Under the pieces are notes generated by a model. The model was given only the letters and a program-made list of their open reading frames with translations, had not been told where the DNA came from and searched no databases. Position numbers and translations under genes: made by a program. This document shows positions 12,835-22,965 of a DNA stretch of 64,000 nt, piece by piece (within the stretch, counting starts at the first letter, position 1; each line of letters opens with the position of its first letter). This stretch comes from Clarkia xantiana subsp. parviflora (lineage: Eukaryota > Streptophyta > Magnoliopsida > Myrtales > Onagraceae). Where the stretch lies: positions 180,291-244,290 of the forward strand of contig JAPTYO010000054.1 of the NCBI GenBank assembly GCA_036873135.1, read 5' to 3'.

Positions 12835-13936
12835 ATGTCTGACGATCATCCAGGCTTGGACGACAACGAGCTTCTTGATGCTTCTGCAACCGCCAACGAG
12901 ATCGCAAATCTCAATTTCTCCAAAGAGGTTCATCCTTATCATCCCTTATTCCTTCATACTTCGGACAATCCAGGCCAAAGCTTGATTTCACTGAAGCTTG
13001 GAGACTTACCGAAAATGGAGTCGTGGCATGCAAATTATTTTGTTGGGTAAAAAAAAAACTTGGATTTATAACTGGCTCGTGCAAGCGAGATTCTTATGAG
13101 GCTAGGCTTCACTTACTGTGGGAGCGTTGTGATGCTGTTGTACGTGGATGGATTATCAATTATGTTGTTGATGAAATTGCTGATGGTATCATGTAATTGG
13201 AGACTGCTTATCTGGTTTGGAAAGAATTGCAAGAAAGGTTCAACAAGATGAACGGGTCCAGGATCTATCAACTTCACCGAGATATTACCTGGACTCGGCA
13301 AGGTGTTGACTCTATTTCTACCTTCTTCACAAAACCGAAGAATCTTTGGACAGAGTACGACTCTGCTTGTGCTTTGCCCCATATTGAAGGAAATGTGTTT
13401 AAGCAACATCTTGAGCATAAGGAAAGGGAACGATTGTTTCAGTTCCTAATGGGTTTGAACGAAAATTTCTCGAATGTTAGGAGTATGTTACTCTCAAAAC
13501 GCGCAATCAAGCTTACAGTATGTTACTGCAGGAGGAAAGCTAGAGAGACATCTCTGCTTCCCTCTCTGTTACTGATAATGTGTCCCTCAATGTGAGAACT
13601 TCTACTGTGAATGATGGCAAACCGAGAAGGCCTCCTAACCCAAATTTGGAGTGTGACTTTTGTAAGAAAAAAGGCTACACCTCAGATCGTTGTTTTGCTA
13701 AGGGTTGTGATTTCTGTCAGAAAAAAGGACATTATCGTGATATCTGCTTCAAATTGAAGGAGCTTCAGAAGGGAAAAGCTGTGATGGCTAAAGTTTATAA
13801 TGTGTCTGCTGTTGGTTGTGATAATTCTGAGTCTGATGCTTCCCCTTCTGATTGCTACAACAAGAGTTCCTCACAAGCTGGAGTGACTTTATCCAGTGAG
13901 CAATTTGACAGACTTCTCCAGAGGGCAGGATGTTGA
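12835..13936 (+). pseudogene. Copia gag remnant with two CCHC-type zinc knuckles
   Basis: The reading starts at ATG 12835 (MSDDHPGLDD) and runs to about 13050, where an A-run shifts the frame. It resumes about 13197 (AYLVWKELQERFNKMNGSRI, a copia gag/UBN2-type segment) and again about 13580. Two nucleocapsid zinc knuckles follow: CDFCKKKGYTSDRC (the zinc-binding His is Tyr) and CDFCQKKGHYRDIC (all ligands present). Gag would package element RNA. Several frame breaks make it non-functional. Confidence 0.85.
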
Positions 13937-14836
13937 GGCAATACTTCCAGTGTGGCCACTGCCAGCACCTCTGGTGAATCACAACTCCAAGCTGCTGGTA
14001 TGATTCAATCCCTTGTTTGGATGTGCCTGATGTTTGGATTATTGATTCAAGAGCCAGTAATCATATGACTAAAAATCAATCATGGCTTTCCAATTTTAAA
14101 ACTCTTTCAAACACCAGGATTCAATTACCAAATGGTGATATCTGTTTTGCTGCTGGAATGGGTGATTTTAAGTTGACTGAGAACAAGTTTTTGAAAAATG
14201 TTTTGTATGTTCCTGATTTCAAATATAACCTCATTTAAGTGTCTCAGTTAACTAAAAATTTAAATTGTATTGCCACTTTCCATCATGATTTTATTTCGAT
14301 GCAGGACCTCTCAAATGGGAAGGTCTTAGCAAATGGTGAGCAAACTTCTGGTTATACCTCCTCAGCTCCAGCAGCAGAAACTGCTCTTCTATTGCTTTGA
14401 GTAGTACTAATAAGGGGATTCTTGCTTTATGACATATGAGATTAGGTCATCCTTCTATTAATGTTCTTCATAATTTACAGAGTATAGGAGATTTTAAAAA
14501 TAAGGCTTTAGGAGTTGATGATTGTAAAATTTGTCATCTTGCCAAACTTACTAGATTTCCTTTCAGGAATTCTGATTCAAGAGCCAAATCTGTATTTGAC
14601 TTGGTTCATAGTGATGTTTGGGGCTCTTATAAGACTTCCACTCTTGATAGTAAAAGATATTTTTTTACCTTGGTGGATGATTTTTCTAGAGTAACTTGGG
14701 TCTTTCTTATGCAATTCAAACATGATGTGGCTGAAATTCTCTTCAGTTTTGTTCAGATGGTGGGAACACAATTTAATAAAACTGTTAAGATTTTTCGTAG
14801 TGACAATGGTGGAGAATTCTTTAATGACAGTTTAGA

Positions 14837-14845
14837 TAATTTTTT
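14837..14845 (+). repeat. TSD of MITE inside copia, left copy
   Basis: TAATTTTTT lies immediately left of the MITE and recurs at 15372-15380. The 9-bp length points to a MULE-type transposase. Confidence 0.85.
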
Positions 14846-15371
14846 GGGTTAACAGGTCTTTTAGTCTATGATGTTTGACAACTTTTGGGTTTTTGTCAAT
14901 GATATTTTTTTTTACATAGTTTTGGTACCATATGTTTGCATATTTTTTCTAGTTTTGGTCCGACCGTTACATTCCGTCCATTTTTTGACATCTACAAGTC
15001 ACGTGATCCACCATAAACTTTCAATTTTGTTCAATTTAGTCCCTCTAATACTTTCCTAACCTTTTTTTTTTTCAATTTAGTCCCGAAGTTTCAAAAATTC
15101 AATTGGACCTATTGTCCAATTGGGGTCAATTTTGAAACTTCGGGACTAAATTGAATAAAAAAAAGGTTAAGAAAGTATTAGAGGAACTAAATTTAAAGTT
15201 TAGAGTGGATCACGTGACTTGAACATGTCAAAAAATGGACGGAATGTAACGGTTAGACCAAAACTAGAAAAAAAATCTGCAAACATATGGTACCAAAACT
15301 AGGTAAAAAAAACCTCATTGACCAAAACCCAAAAGTTGTCAAACATCATGGACCAAAAGACCTGTTAACCC
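14846..15371. mobile_element. Near-perfect fold-back MITE (MULE-type) inserted in copia integrase
   Basis: The left end GGGTTAACAGGTCTTTTAGT is mirrored by the right end, which finishes …AAAGACCTGTTAACCC. Nearly the whole 526 bp is one inverted repeat of about 240-bp arms, closing on a centre of two ATTGGACC/CCAATTGG-like short blocks. The flanking 9-bp TSD is TAATTTTTT. No ORF of its own. Removing the MITE and one TSD restores an open integrase frame across the site, which dates the insertion after the copia integrated. Confidence 0.92.
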
Positions 15372-15380
15372 TAATTTTTT
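15372..15380 (+). repeat. TSD of MITE inside copia, right copy
   Basis: TAATTTTTT, identical to 14837-14845. Confidence 0.85.
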
Positions 15381-16089
15381 TAAGAAAAAAGGAATCCTTC
15401 ACCAAAGTTCTTGTTCCTACGCACCTCAACAAAATGGAAGAGTCGAAAGGAAGCATAGACACCTCTTAGAAATTGCAAGAGCTCTGAAACTCCAAGCCTT
15501 CATACCTGATAAATTTTGGGGAAACTGTGTTCTTACTGCTTGTTATCTCATAAATCATATGCCTACCAAAGTTTTAAACAACCAATCCCCCTTAGAAGTA
15601 CTACTTGGACACAAACCAGATATATCTCACTTTAGAGTGTTTTGGTGCTTGGCTTACGCGAAAAATTTGATGGTCTCAGACAAGTTTGCCCCTCGTGCCA
15701 TCCTTGCAGTTTTTTTGGGTTACTCTGATAGCAAAAAGGGTTATACTCTTTATGATTTGGCCACAAAGAAATTTTTTGCAAGCAGGGATGTAAAATTTTT
15801 TAAAAATATTTTCCCTTTTAAGGAAAGTTATCCCATTACGTCACCTTTTTTTTGTGAAGACTTGCCACCCAAGCATGTCTAATGATAGTTTTCAGCATGA
15901 TCACACTCTACATGATAGACTCCAGAAGGGTCTTCTGATAGTGATATTGTTGAGGCAGTTACACAGGATGACCACAGTGATAATGTTGAGTCTGATGTAA
16001 CTGTTACTCAACCCTGGAGATCTACTAGGGTAAGGAAACCTCCTGCTCATCTGGATGACTATGTTGCCTCTTCTTGTACACCTTACCCT

Positions 16090-17767
16090 ATGTGTAATCA
16101 TGTCTCTTATGATTATATTTCTGCTGATTATAAACTGTTTCTAACATCATTGTCTGAGTTGGTTGAACCTAGCACATTTGAGCAAGCTGCACAGGATAAA
16201 AATTGGACTCAGGCAATGCAGGATGAGATTAGTTCTTTGGAAGCAAATGGGACTTGGGAGTTGGTTACCCTCCCACCAGGTAAGAAGCCTATAGATTCTA
16301 AGTGATTTTATAAATTGAAGTACCATTCTGATGGTACTTTGGAAATGTACAAAGCTAGACTAGTTGCCAGAGGTTTTAAACAGAAACATGGAATTGATTA
16401 TTTTGAAACCTTCTCTCCTGTTGTGAAAATGAAAACTGTGAGAACTGTACTTTCTTTGGCAGCAGTTTATAATTGGCCCTTATACCAAATGGATGTTTTC
16501 AATGCTTTTATTCAAGGTGACTTGTCAGAGGAAGTTTATATGTTCTTGCCCCAGGGTTTTCGTAATCAGGGGGAGTATCATACTAATAGAGTATGCAGAT
16601 TACGAAAATTCCTCTATGGACTAAAACAAGACTCTAGACAATGGAACCTTAAATTGACTGAGGCTTTAACTGATGCTGGCTATCTTCAATCCTTTTATAA
16701 TTACTCCTTATTTTCAAAAAGGGATGGAGAACATATTGTGGTTTTATTGTTCTATGTGGATGATTTGCTTATCACTGGAAACAGTGAGAAGCTTATTACT
16801 GAACTTAAACATGTTCTTCAATTTAATTTTAAAATGAAGGACCTTGGTGAGTTGCAATATTTTATTGGTATATTGATTGCTAGATCCAACAAAAGGCATT
16901 ATTATGTGCCAAAGAAAATATGCATTAGATTTAATTTCCGAGGTTGGCTTAGCTGGTAGTAAACCAGCCAAAACCCCTATGGAAGTGAATCTTAAACTCA
17001 CCAGCAAGAGGTATGATGATGTGGTCAGACATAATTCAAATTATGAGCTTTTATCTGATGACTCTTCTTCTAGGAGGCTTATTGGTAAATTACTTTATTT
17101 GACCCTAACCAGTCCTGATATTTCTTTTGCTGTTCAGCATTTAAGCCAATTTTTACAGCAACCAAAAAAATCCCACTGAGATGCAGCTATGAGACTGGTC
17201 ATGTTTGTGAAAAATGCCCCGAGAAAGGGTATTTTATTGTCTTCTTCCAGCAATACAGATTTGATTGCATATGGGGACTCGAATTGGGGTAACTGTGTGG
17301 AATCTTGTAGGTCCTTGACTGGTTACTGTGTCAAGATGAGTAGTTCTTTGATTTCCTGGAAGGTTAAAAAACATGATGTTGTTTCTATTTCTTCTGCTGA
17401 AGCTGAATATAGGGCTATTAGGAACACTGTGCAGGAACTAGTTTGGTTACGTGGCCTATTGTCAGAGTTGGGTTTTCCTCAAAATACTCCTTCAAACATT
17501 TACCGTGGCAATAAGGTTGCGATCCAAATTGCTAATAACCCTATATTTCATGAAATGACCAAACATATAGATATTGACTGTCATTTTTCAAGACAAAAGC
17601 TTTTAGATGAGACAGTTAGTTTCTCTCATATTGGCACTGATGAGCAAATTGCGGATATTTTTACTAAGCCCTTAGCTGCTAAGCAACATATGTATTTAAC
17701 TAATAAATTGGGCATGAAAGACATATTTTCAGGAGCAGGTGTTCAATTTGAAGAAGAACCTCCATGA
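16090..17767 (+). pseudogene. Copia reverse transcriptase and RNase H remnant
   Basis: The RT starts with the linker FEQAAQDKNWTQAMQDEISS and continues past a stop at 16303 into RLVARGFKQKHGIDYFETF. It includes WPLYQMDVFNAFIQGDL and the catalytic YVDDLLITGN. A frameshift near 16900 moves the thumb (SEVGLAGSKPAKTPMEVNLK) to another frame. RNase H (17189-17767) is open and carries YGDSNWGNC, SSAEAEYRA and the usual end TDEQIADIFTKPL. These are the replication enzymes of the element, now interrupted at least at 16303, about 16900 and 17179. Confidence 0.92.
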
Positions 17768-17799
17768 TCAAGTCAAATGTTGTCCACCTTGAGGGAGAG

Positions 17800-18175
17800 T
17801 GTTGAAACTTGTGGCCTGGTCTCATTTGTTGCAAGCTGGACTGCATCAACTTGTTTGGGCTATGTTATTGATCATGGTGTTCTTGGGCCTCGTATTGTGC
17901 TGTGGGCTACTGGTTTTGTTTAGTTTACTTTTTTTATTTTGAGGACTGGTTTGTTCATATTTGTAAGTTGTGGATAATGTTCCTTCTTTGTACAAACTGT
18001 GGGTAAAACCCTGAGTTAATCTCGGGTTTCCCTTAGTGATTAATTAGGTGAAGCGTGTCGAGGTGAAGGAACACACACTAATGATTCGCACGTCTCTGTC
18101 TCTTCGTTTTCTTTCCTCTCCTATCATCTTCCAGAAATTAGGGTTTCGTGATAGTTAGGGTTAGAGAAATTTACA
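17800..18175 (+). repeat. 3' LTR of copia element
   Basis: The LTR is 376 bp, preceded by the polypurine tract GAGGGAGAG and ending AAATTTACA before the TSD AAAAC (18176-18180). Confidence 0.95.
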
Positions 18176-18233
18176 AAAACCACATTTGAGTCCTGTAGCA
18201 TCTCTTTTCCTACTACTCAATCTTTATGTTCAT

Positions 18234-18241
18234 ATTCTAAG
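18234..18241 (+). repeat. TSD of hAT MITE, left copy
   Basis: ATTCTAAG lies left of the element and recurs at 18864-18871. The 8-bp length is typical of hAT elements. Confidence 0.85.
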
Positions 18242-18863
18242 TAGGGATGGCAACGGGTCTCGGGGCCCCGCTGACCCGCGGGGCCCCGACCCGGTTTTGA
18301 CCCCCCGACCCGCGGGTCACGGGTCGGGTCCGGCTCGGGTCGGGCTCGGGTCGGGGCGGGTCCGGGTCTAGAGACCCGGGGCCCCGTAGACCCGCCCCGA
18401 AATGCATATATATATATAATATTTTTTTTATTTTTTTTATAATAATATGACCTAACATTTACTAAACAATATGGTTAATATAGTACATATATAAATAACA
18501 TGGACCAAATTACAAATATATATATATTTAGATTATTAGGATTTGTTAATTTGGTGTTTGGATTTGAATTTGTATTTGTAAAGAATTTGATGTGTTTATT
18601 GTTTATATTTGATTGGTGTTAGATTTATGTTTTGAATTTATATATAATGTAATATTTTGAAAAAAAAAACAAATTGTATTTAATATTGAAAAGTGAAAAA
18701 AAAAAAAAAAATGTTCACATGGCGGGGGCGGGTCGGGGCCCCGCGGGTCGACCCGCGGGATTGTTGACCAGACCCGACCCGAAAGGGCCATTTGGCCGGG
18801 TCAGCCAGGCCGACCCGCGGGGCGGGTCCGGGGCTGCGAAAACCCGCCCCGTTGCCATCCCTA
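18242..18863. mobile_element. Non-autonomous hAT element with GC-rich termini
   Basis: The left end TAGGGATGGCAACGGG is mirrored by the right end CCCCGTTGCCATCCCTA, flanked by the 8-bp TSD ATTCTAAG. About 150 bp at each end is very GC-rich and built of repeated GGGTC/CGACCCG blocks, while the core is AT-rich (poly-A, ATATAT). No transposase ORF is present; apparent Pro/Gly/Arg-rich frames are composition artefacts. This is a common plant hAT-MITE type. Confidence 0.88.
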
Positions 18864-18942
18864 ATTCTAAGCATCTAAATCTGTCACCTAAGCAAAACCA
18901 AGATGACTTTTGCATAATAATAATAATCTAATATTAACATAC

Positions 18943-19122
18943 GTTGTGCTCCAAATGATCCAGAACGGATAATAAATTCGGCGCAAAATGATCCAAGACA
19001 AGACAAAAATAATAAACGCAGAACTTGCAGTATTCTCAGCACCAATGTATTTGGACATCTTCCCTACTTTCAGGAACACGTCACTAGCATCATGAAGAGC
19101 TAGCAATACCTCGAACACGATT
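18943..19122 (-). pseudogene. Orphan exon of a LAG1/LOH ceramide synthase (TLC domain)
   Basis: Read on the minus strand between an acceptor (TCTCAATAG) and a donor (GTATGTTAAT), this exon encodes the TLC-domain core: [20 protein letters not shown], then a membrane span ending [20 protein letters not shown]. The family signature HDASDVF is intact. It is closer to the LOH1/LOH3 group than LOH2 by the KMSKY and ILWST-like ends. Ceramide synthases N-acylate sphingoid bases in the ER. No other LOH exon is visible on either side: the preceding exon (MGHH region) and the next exon (YEV… to an acidic tail) are absent, and the next minus-strand exon belongs to another family. So this is an isolated fragment, not a gene. 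An exon-capture or deletion remnant is likely. Confidence 0.8.
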
Positions 19123-19599
19123 CTATTGAGAAAGAACCGCTTAGAAGGAAAGAAAAGAACAAAGAGCGGAAGAATGACGAAATCCCCAGAAGTTGGATAC
19201 GATTCTTGTTCCTAGTCGATACCCCCTCAGGTTGTGGGAGAAATCAGAGAAAACCATATCGGAAGCCAACTGGCTTTGATCACACAAGCTTCGTTTGGTT
19301 TTTTAAGGAAGTGTCAATGATCCTAGAAGAAGATTTGTGTTTGGGAGGACATCAACAAAAGGCAGAGCTTTTTTATTTCGCCATGAAAGACAGAGCTTTT
19401 GAAATTCTTTCTTACGCTCTGTTTTGCGCTAGGCGGAGTAAAACGACTATAACATTGTTAAGCGGGCGATATCTTTCCTAATCTGCCCATATATTTTGCT
19501 TCATCCTCGATTATACAAGGGCATTTTTGTCCTCAATGAATCAAAGTTCGTTTTAAGGCTTAAAATGGAGTTGTTTTGTTAACTAAGCATATTTAATTG
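19123..19599. other. Flank of the LOH exon fragment, no clear gene
   Basis: Short open frames exist on both strands (for example minus strand [20 protein letters not shown] about 19250) but show no family features. This could be the 5' part of a chimeric transcript feeding the LOH exon. No support beyond position. Confidence 0.3.
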
Positions 19600-20340
19600 G
19601 TAAATACAAAAATAGGCACACAAATTTGAAATTGTCAAATATGAGCAAACCCTTGAATGAGATTCGAGGGTTTGACTGTAGTTTTCAGTCAAACCCTAGA
19701 CTCCCATTCAAGGGTTTGACCGAAGACTCCAGTCAAACCCTTGATTGGAAGTCTAGGGTTTGACCTCAAGTTTGACCTAAATTTGAAATTTTTAAAAAGT
19801 AATATTAGCATTAATAAAAATCATTTAAAAAATAAACATCAACATTTAAATTGATAATGTGCATCTACAGTCTCAGCTCACTAAACCGAAACTTCTAGGC
19901 GTTTAAAGATAAGAATTGTGAGAGGTTTAGATAGATGACATATGGGTGGGAGACCGACCAAGCGGGATAGGCAAAGTCGGCGACCATGGAGACCTTGATT
20001 AATCTATTATATATTTTATATGTAGTATTGAATAATGTTTTTTTCGTATTTGAAGGAACAAGATTCTATGATTTGTATTTTAAATATTATGATTAATTTA
20101 TATGTTGGATGTTTTTTATAAATGGATATTGTTAATACAAAAATTTAATTTTTTTTTTTTAATTTCAAATTTAACTCATATCCTAGACTTCCAGTCTAGG
20201 GTTTGACCGGAGTCTTCGCTCAAACCCTTGAATTGGAGTCTAGGGTTTGACCTAAAACTCCGATTCAAGGGTTTGATCAAAATATTTTGATCAAACCCTC
20301 AAATGGGATTCGAAGGTATACCTATTTGTGCTATTTTTAA
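19600..20340. repeat. Inverted-repeat element built of AGGGTTTGAC blocks
   Basis: The left (about 19603-19790) and right (about 20180-20340) parts are rich in repeated AGGGTTTGAC/GTCAAACCCT blocks in both orientations. The ends are mirrored: AAAAATAGGCACACAAATTT on the left, TTTGTGCTATTTTTAA on the right. The middle is AT-rich with no ORF. The arms can fold into several nested hairpins. A TSD could not be defined. Probably a non-autonomous DNA transposon that also contains local tandem duplication. Confidence 0.55.
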
Positions 20341-20653
20341 TTTTCGGTGCTTAATTATGTATTATAATAGGATTATTTTGGTAATTTTCTCCTTAAAATG
20401 TTGATATATTGTCGAAAAAGAGACTTTGTGGTGCATAGCATAAAATGTACGAGCTCACTTAGGCACTAGTGTATTAGCTAGCCAAAAGGGAAGTGCCCTG
20501 CCCTCTAAAAATGGTCCATTGATATCACTATGTCGAACATAATAAAAGTTTACAGTAGTCCAATACAGTGTCCTATCATTTTAACCCAACTGCATACTCG
20601 AACCTAATTCTTCTACCATATCCACAACTCTCAACTGTCAACAACAGCCACAT
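20341..20653 (+). promoter_or_regulatory. Upstream region of the GNAT gene
   Basis: No gene. A CT-rich leader (CTTCTACCATATCCACAACTCT, 20608 onward) precedes the first ATG, as usual for plant 5' UTRs. No unambiguous TATA box was assigned. Confidence 0.35.
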
Positions 20654-21307
20654 ATGTGTCATTACTCTGTTCCATCAAAACAGCAAAGACAATCTCTCTT
20701 TATCTCTAGTTTCTCCCACCTTCAAAGAATGCTCCTCGGCGGCAGCGTCTTCACCTCCTTTCCGGCCACCCTCCATCTGAAAACCACCGTCCGACAGAAC
20801 CTGCAAAATTTCACTGTCTCGGCCTCTTCTGCCTCCACCAGCAGTAGCTTCTCAGTATCAGACACTACACTGGATTCACGAGGCTTCATCCTCCACCGAA
20901 CCACCTCAGACCTCAACCTCGATCACCTCAACACTGTCTTTGTAGCTGTCGGTTTCCCCAGGAGGGACACAGGAAAGATCAAGATCGCACTAGAGAACAC
21001 CGACTCCCTTGTGTGGTTCCAATACAAGGAGACACAGAAACCAGTGGCATTTGGAAGGGCAACTGGAGATGGAGTGTTCAATGCCATCATATGGGACGTG
21101 GTGGTGGATCCATCGTTTCAGGGGTTCGGGCTCGGAAAAGCTGTAATGGAGAGGCTGATTGATGATCTGTTAGCAAGAGGGATTGGCAATATTGCTCTGT
21201 ATTCTGAACCTCGGGTTGTTGGCTTCTATAGGCCACTGGGTTTTGTTGCAGATCCTGATGGGATCAGAGGAATGGTGTACTCTAGGAAACCAATGAAGAA
21301 AAAATAG
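20654..21307 (+). CDS. Plastid-type GNAT-family N-acetyltransferase (serotonin/lysine acetyltransferase-like)
   Basis: An intronless frame of 217 aa from ATG 20654, or 192 aa from ATG 20729 (MLLGGSVFTS). Both starts give an N-terminus rich in Ser/Thr and poor in acidic residues, as in chloroplast transit peptides; the second gives the more typical length. The acetyltransferase fold follows: FILHRTTSDLNLDHLNTVFV, PVAFGRATGDGVFNAIIWDV, then motif A VVVDPSFQGFGLGKAVMERL with the acetyl-CoA loop Q-G-F-G-L-G, and motif B ALYSEPRVVGFYRPLGF. This matches the small plastid GNAT group of Arabidopsis (GNAT1/GNAT2-NSI/SNAT types), which acetylate protein lysines/N-termini and, for some members, serotonin. 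Substrate is not predictable here. The frame is intact with no stops. Confidence 0.88.
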   Translation: MCHYSVPSKQQRQSLFISSFSHLQRMLLGGSVFTSFPATLHLKTTVRQNLQNFTVSASSASTSSSFSVSDTTLDSRGFILHRTTSDLNLDHLNTVFVAVGFPRRDTGKIKIALENTDSLVWFQYKETQKPVAFGRATGDGVFNAIIWDVVVDPSFQGFGLGKAVMERLIDDLLARGIGNIALYSEPRVVGFYRPLGFVADPDGIRGMVYSRKPMKKK

Positions 21308-21780
21308 TCTCCCAAAGATGATGTCGGAGAATATTCATTTGCTTCTAAGAATGTATCTAGAATGGACAACTATACTCAATAACATATATATGAGCAATGA
21401 TATAACATCTTAATTTTTTTTAGAATACTATTCCATATAAAAAACTGTTAGTTACAAGTGTAAAATGTTGTCGAAAAAATTTAAAATGTAGTAATGTAAA
21501 ACCAAAATGACATGAACTTAAAATCAAAGGGGTCATATTCACATCAGGTTGCGAATGGAACTACAAAAAGAATGCTACTTTTCTTCTAGGAATGGCAAAG
21601 AAAAGTAACAAACTTTCGTGGAATAAAAACTGATAAAATGATCATGTTGTGGCCACAAAGATTGTCCATCTTGTAGTGTTACTAATATTTGTTCAACATA
21701 TAGCTACAGCAACTATATCTAATGCGTTTGCAGAAAGCAGCAACAAAAAACGAATTCAATTAAACGGCAACTCTTTGGAA
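21308..21780. other. 3' flank of the GNAT gene
   Basis: AT-rich non-coding DNA with no recognised element. An AATAAC/AATAAA-poor stretch makes the polyadenylation site unclear. Confidence 0.45.
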
Positions 21781-22185
21781 GCAATCAGAGAACTTTGAAG
21801 ACATTGTGATTAAGAATCCACATCATATTCAGATTCAACAAACTCATCATTTTGCTTCAGTTCATATATGGAGTTTATGCTTCAAGCTCGTTAATTCTGA
21901 TAGATAGCAATGATGTTTATAACATCATTCCCAAGCCATTAAAATGCCTTTGGCCAACAAAAAAATATATTAAAATGCCTACTTCATAATAATTTTGCAT
22001 AAATTAAAACTAGAACTATTAAGACAAGGAAATGAATCGACCAAATAAGGCAAGTGAGTGAGTAGTGCAGGAATCAGAGAACTTTGAAGACCATTGTGAT
22101 TTTATGAATCAACATCATATTCAGATACATCAGTCTCATCATTTTGCTGCTTCAACTCCACCCACAACCTTAAAACATGGAGATA
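21781..22185 (-). pseudogene. Two tandem copies of a short terminal-exon-like sequence ending …SEYDVDS*
   Basis: Two related segments (about 21781-21868 and about 22067-22175) align over their length. On the minus strand each ends in a reading frame with the same terminus: copy 1 KQNDEFVESEYDVDS then stop, copy 2 LWVELKQQNDETDVSEYDVD-S then stop. Copy 2 is preceded by a possible acceptor (ATGTTTTAAG/GTTGTGG). The downstream sequences (AATCACAATG…CTTCAAAGTTCTCTGATT) are also conserved, as in a duplicated exon plus 3' UTR. The gene family is unknown and no upstream exons were found. Confidence 0.35.
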
Positions 22186-22387
22186 AACTCATTTGACATA
22201 ACAAATCCACATGAAAAGAATGCTACACTGAGCTGATAGAAAAGAAATGAGTTGAATATATTGGCAGAGCACATCTAGCAAGAACACTGCGAGTAAATGC
22301 AGATCTATTGTGCCACCGCCAAAGTGTAAATATCGCACCTTAAGTTACCCTTTACTCGAATTTCCCTGCAACCAAACGCTAGAGAAG

Positions 22388-22388
22388 C

Positions 22389-22420
<32 letters not shown>

Positions 22421-22442
22421 CATGAGAGAGAGAGAGAGAAGC

Positions 22443-22512
<70 letters not shown>
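22388..22512. repeat. (GA)n microsatellite with interspersed AAGCATGAGAG units
   Basis: A long GA dinucleotide run is interrupted twice by AAGCATGAG. An apparent Glu/Arg-rich frame across it is a low-complexity artefact. Confidence 0.95.
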
Positions 22513-22513
<1 letters not shown>

Positions 22514-22546
22514 TCTTTTTATATATATATATATTTAATTAATAAT

Positions 22547-22965
22547 AAATTTTAGATTTTTTTACATTTTTTTTTGGTAAAGTATGTCATTCAATATATA
22601 ATCAAACAATAAAAGTACAATAACGAATGACAGACTCTTGTAAGGGATTTTCTAGTATTTTCGTGAAGTATTCTTTTTTTTTTTTTTTATAAATATTTTA
22701 TTAATGGTAAATTTAGATTCTTTTATATTTTTTTGGGGTAAAGTATGTCATTCAATATATAATCAAACAACACAAGTACAACAACGAACGACATGCTCTT
22801 GTAAGGGATTTTCTAGTATTTTCGTGAAGTATTTTTTTTTTATATTTAATTAATTGTAAATTTTAGATTTTTTTACACTTTTTTTTGGGTAAAGTATGCC
22901 ATTCAATATATATCAAACAACAAAAGTACAACAACGAACTACAGACAACCAACTACAGAGACCTA
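22547..22965. repeat. Three tandem copies of a roughly 155-bp AT-rich unit
   Basis: The unit beginning TTTAGATTTTTTTACA and containing AAAGTATGTCATTCAATATA and GGGATTTTCTAGTATTTTCG occurs at about 22547, 22706 and 22860. The third copy is incomplete. Recent local tandem duplication. Confidence 0.8.

Larger units (their letters stand above)
14017..15882 (+). pseudogene. Copia protease and integrase remnant, split by a MITE
   Basis: The aspartic protease region (14017-14238) reads WIIDSRASNHMT, with Arg where the active-site motif normally has Gly (D-S-G). The GAG-pre-integrase segment (14436 onward, MRLGHPSINVLHNL) leads to the integrase core: DLVHSDVWG with the first catalytic Asp, and FRSDNGGEF with the second. 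The frame is then cut at 14845 by the MITE, and the integrase text resumes at 15381 with the usual copia integrase C-terminal features (PQQNGRVERKHRHLLEIAR with the catalytic Glu, then PLEVLLGHKP). Additional stops are present, for example before 14436. Confidence 0.9.
12267..18175 (+). mobile_element. Full-length but degenerate Ty1/copia LTR retrotransposon
   Basis: LTRs at 12267-12643 and 17800-18175 both start TGTTGAAACTTGTGG and end AAATTTACA. By hand count they differ at about two dozen positions, so this is an old insertion. The PBS TGGTATCAGAGC (12644-12655) matches initiator tRNA-Met, and the PPT GAGGGAGAG abuts the 3' LTR. The order gag-PR-IN-RT-RH is copia-type. The 5-bp TSD is AAAAC. 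Internal frames carry several stops and frameshifts, and the integrase is split by a MITE (14846-15371). The element landed in non-coding sequence between two orphan minus-strand exons. Confidence 0.95.

Noticed and set aside
12639..12985. Overlapping frames on both strands just after the copia 5' LTR
   Set aside because: The gag frame from 12835 is the only one with family features; the others are shadows or the untranslated leader.
18186..18930. Several Pro/Arg/Gly-rich frames on both strands
   Set aside because: They fall in the GC-rich ends of the hAT element and mirror each other; no family features.
22310..22555. Glu/Arg-rich frame over the GA repeat
   Set aside because: Microsatellite translation artefact.
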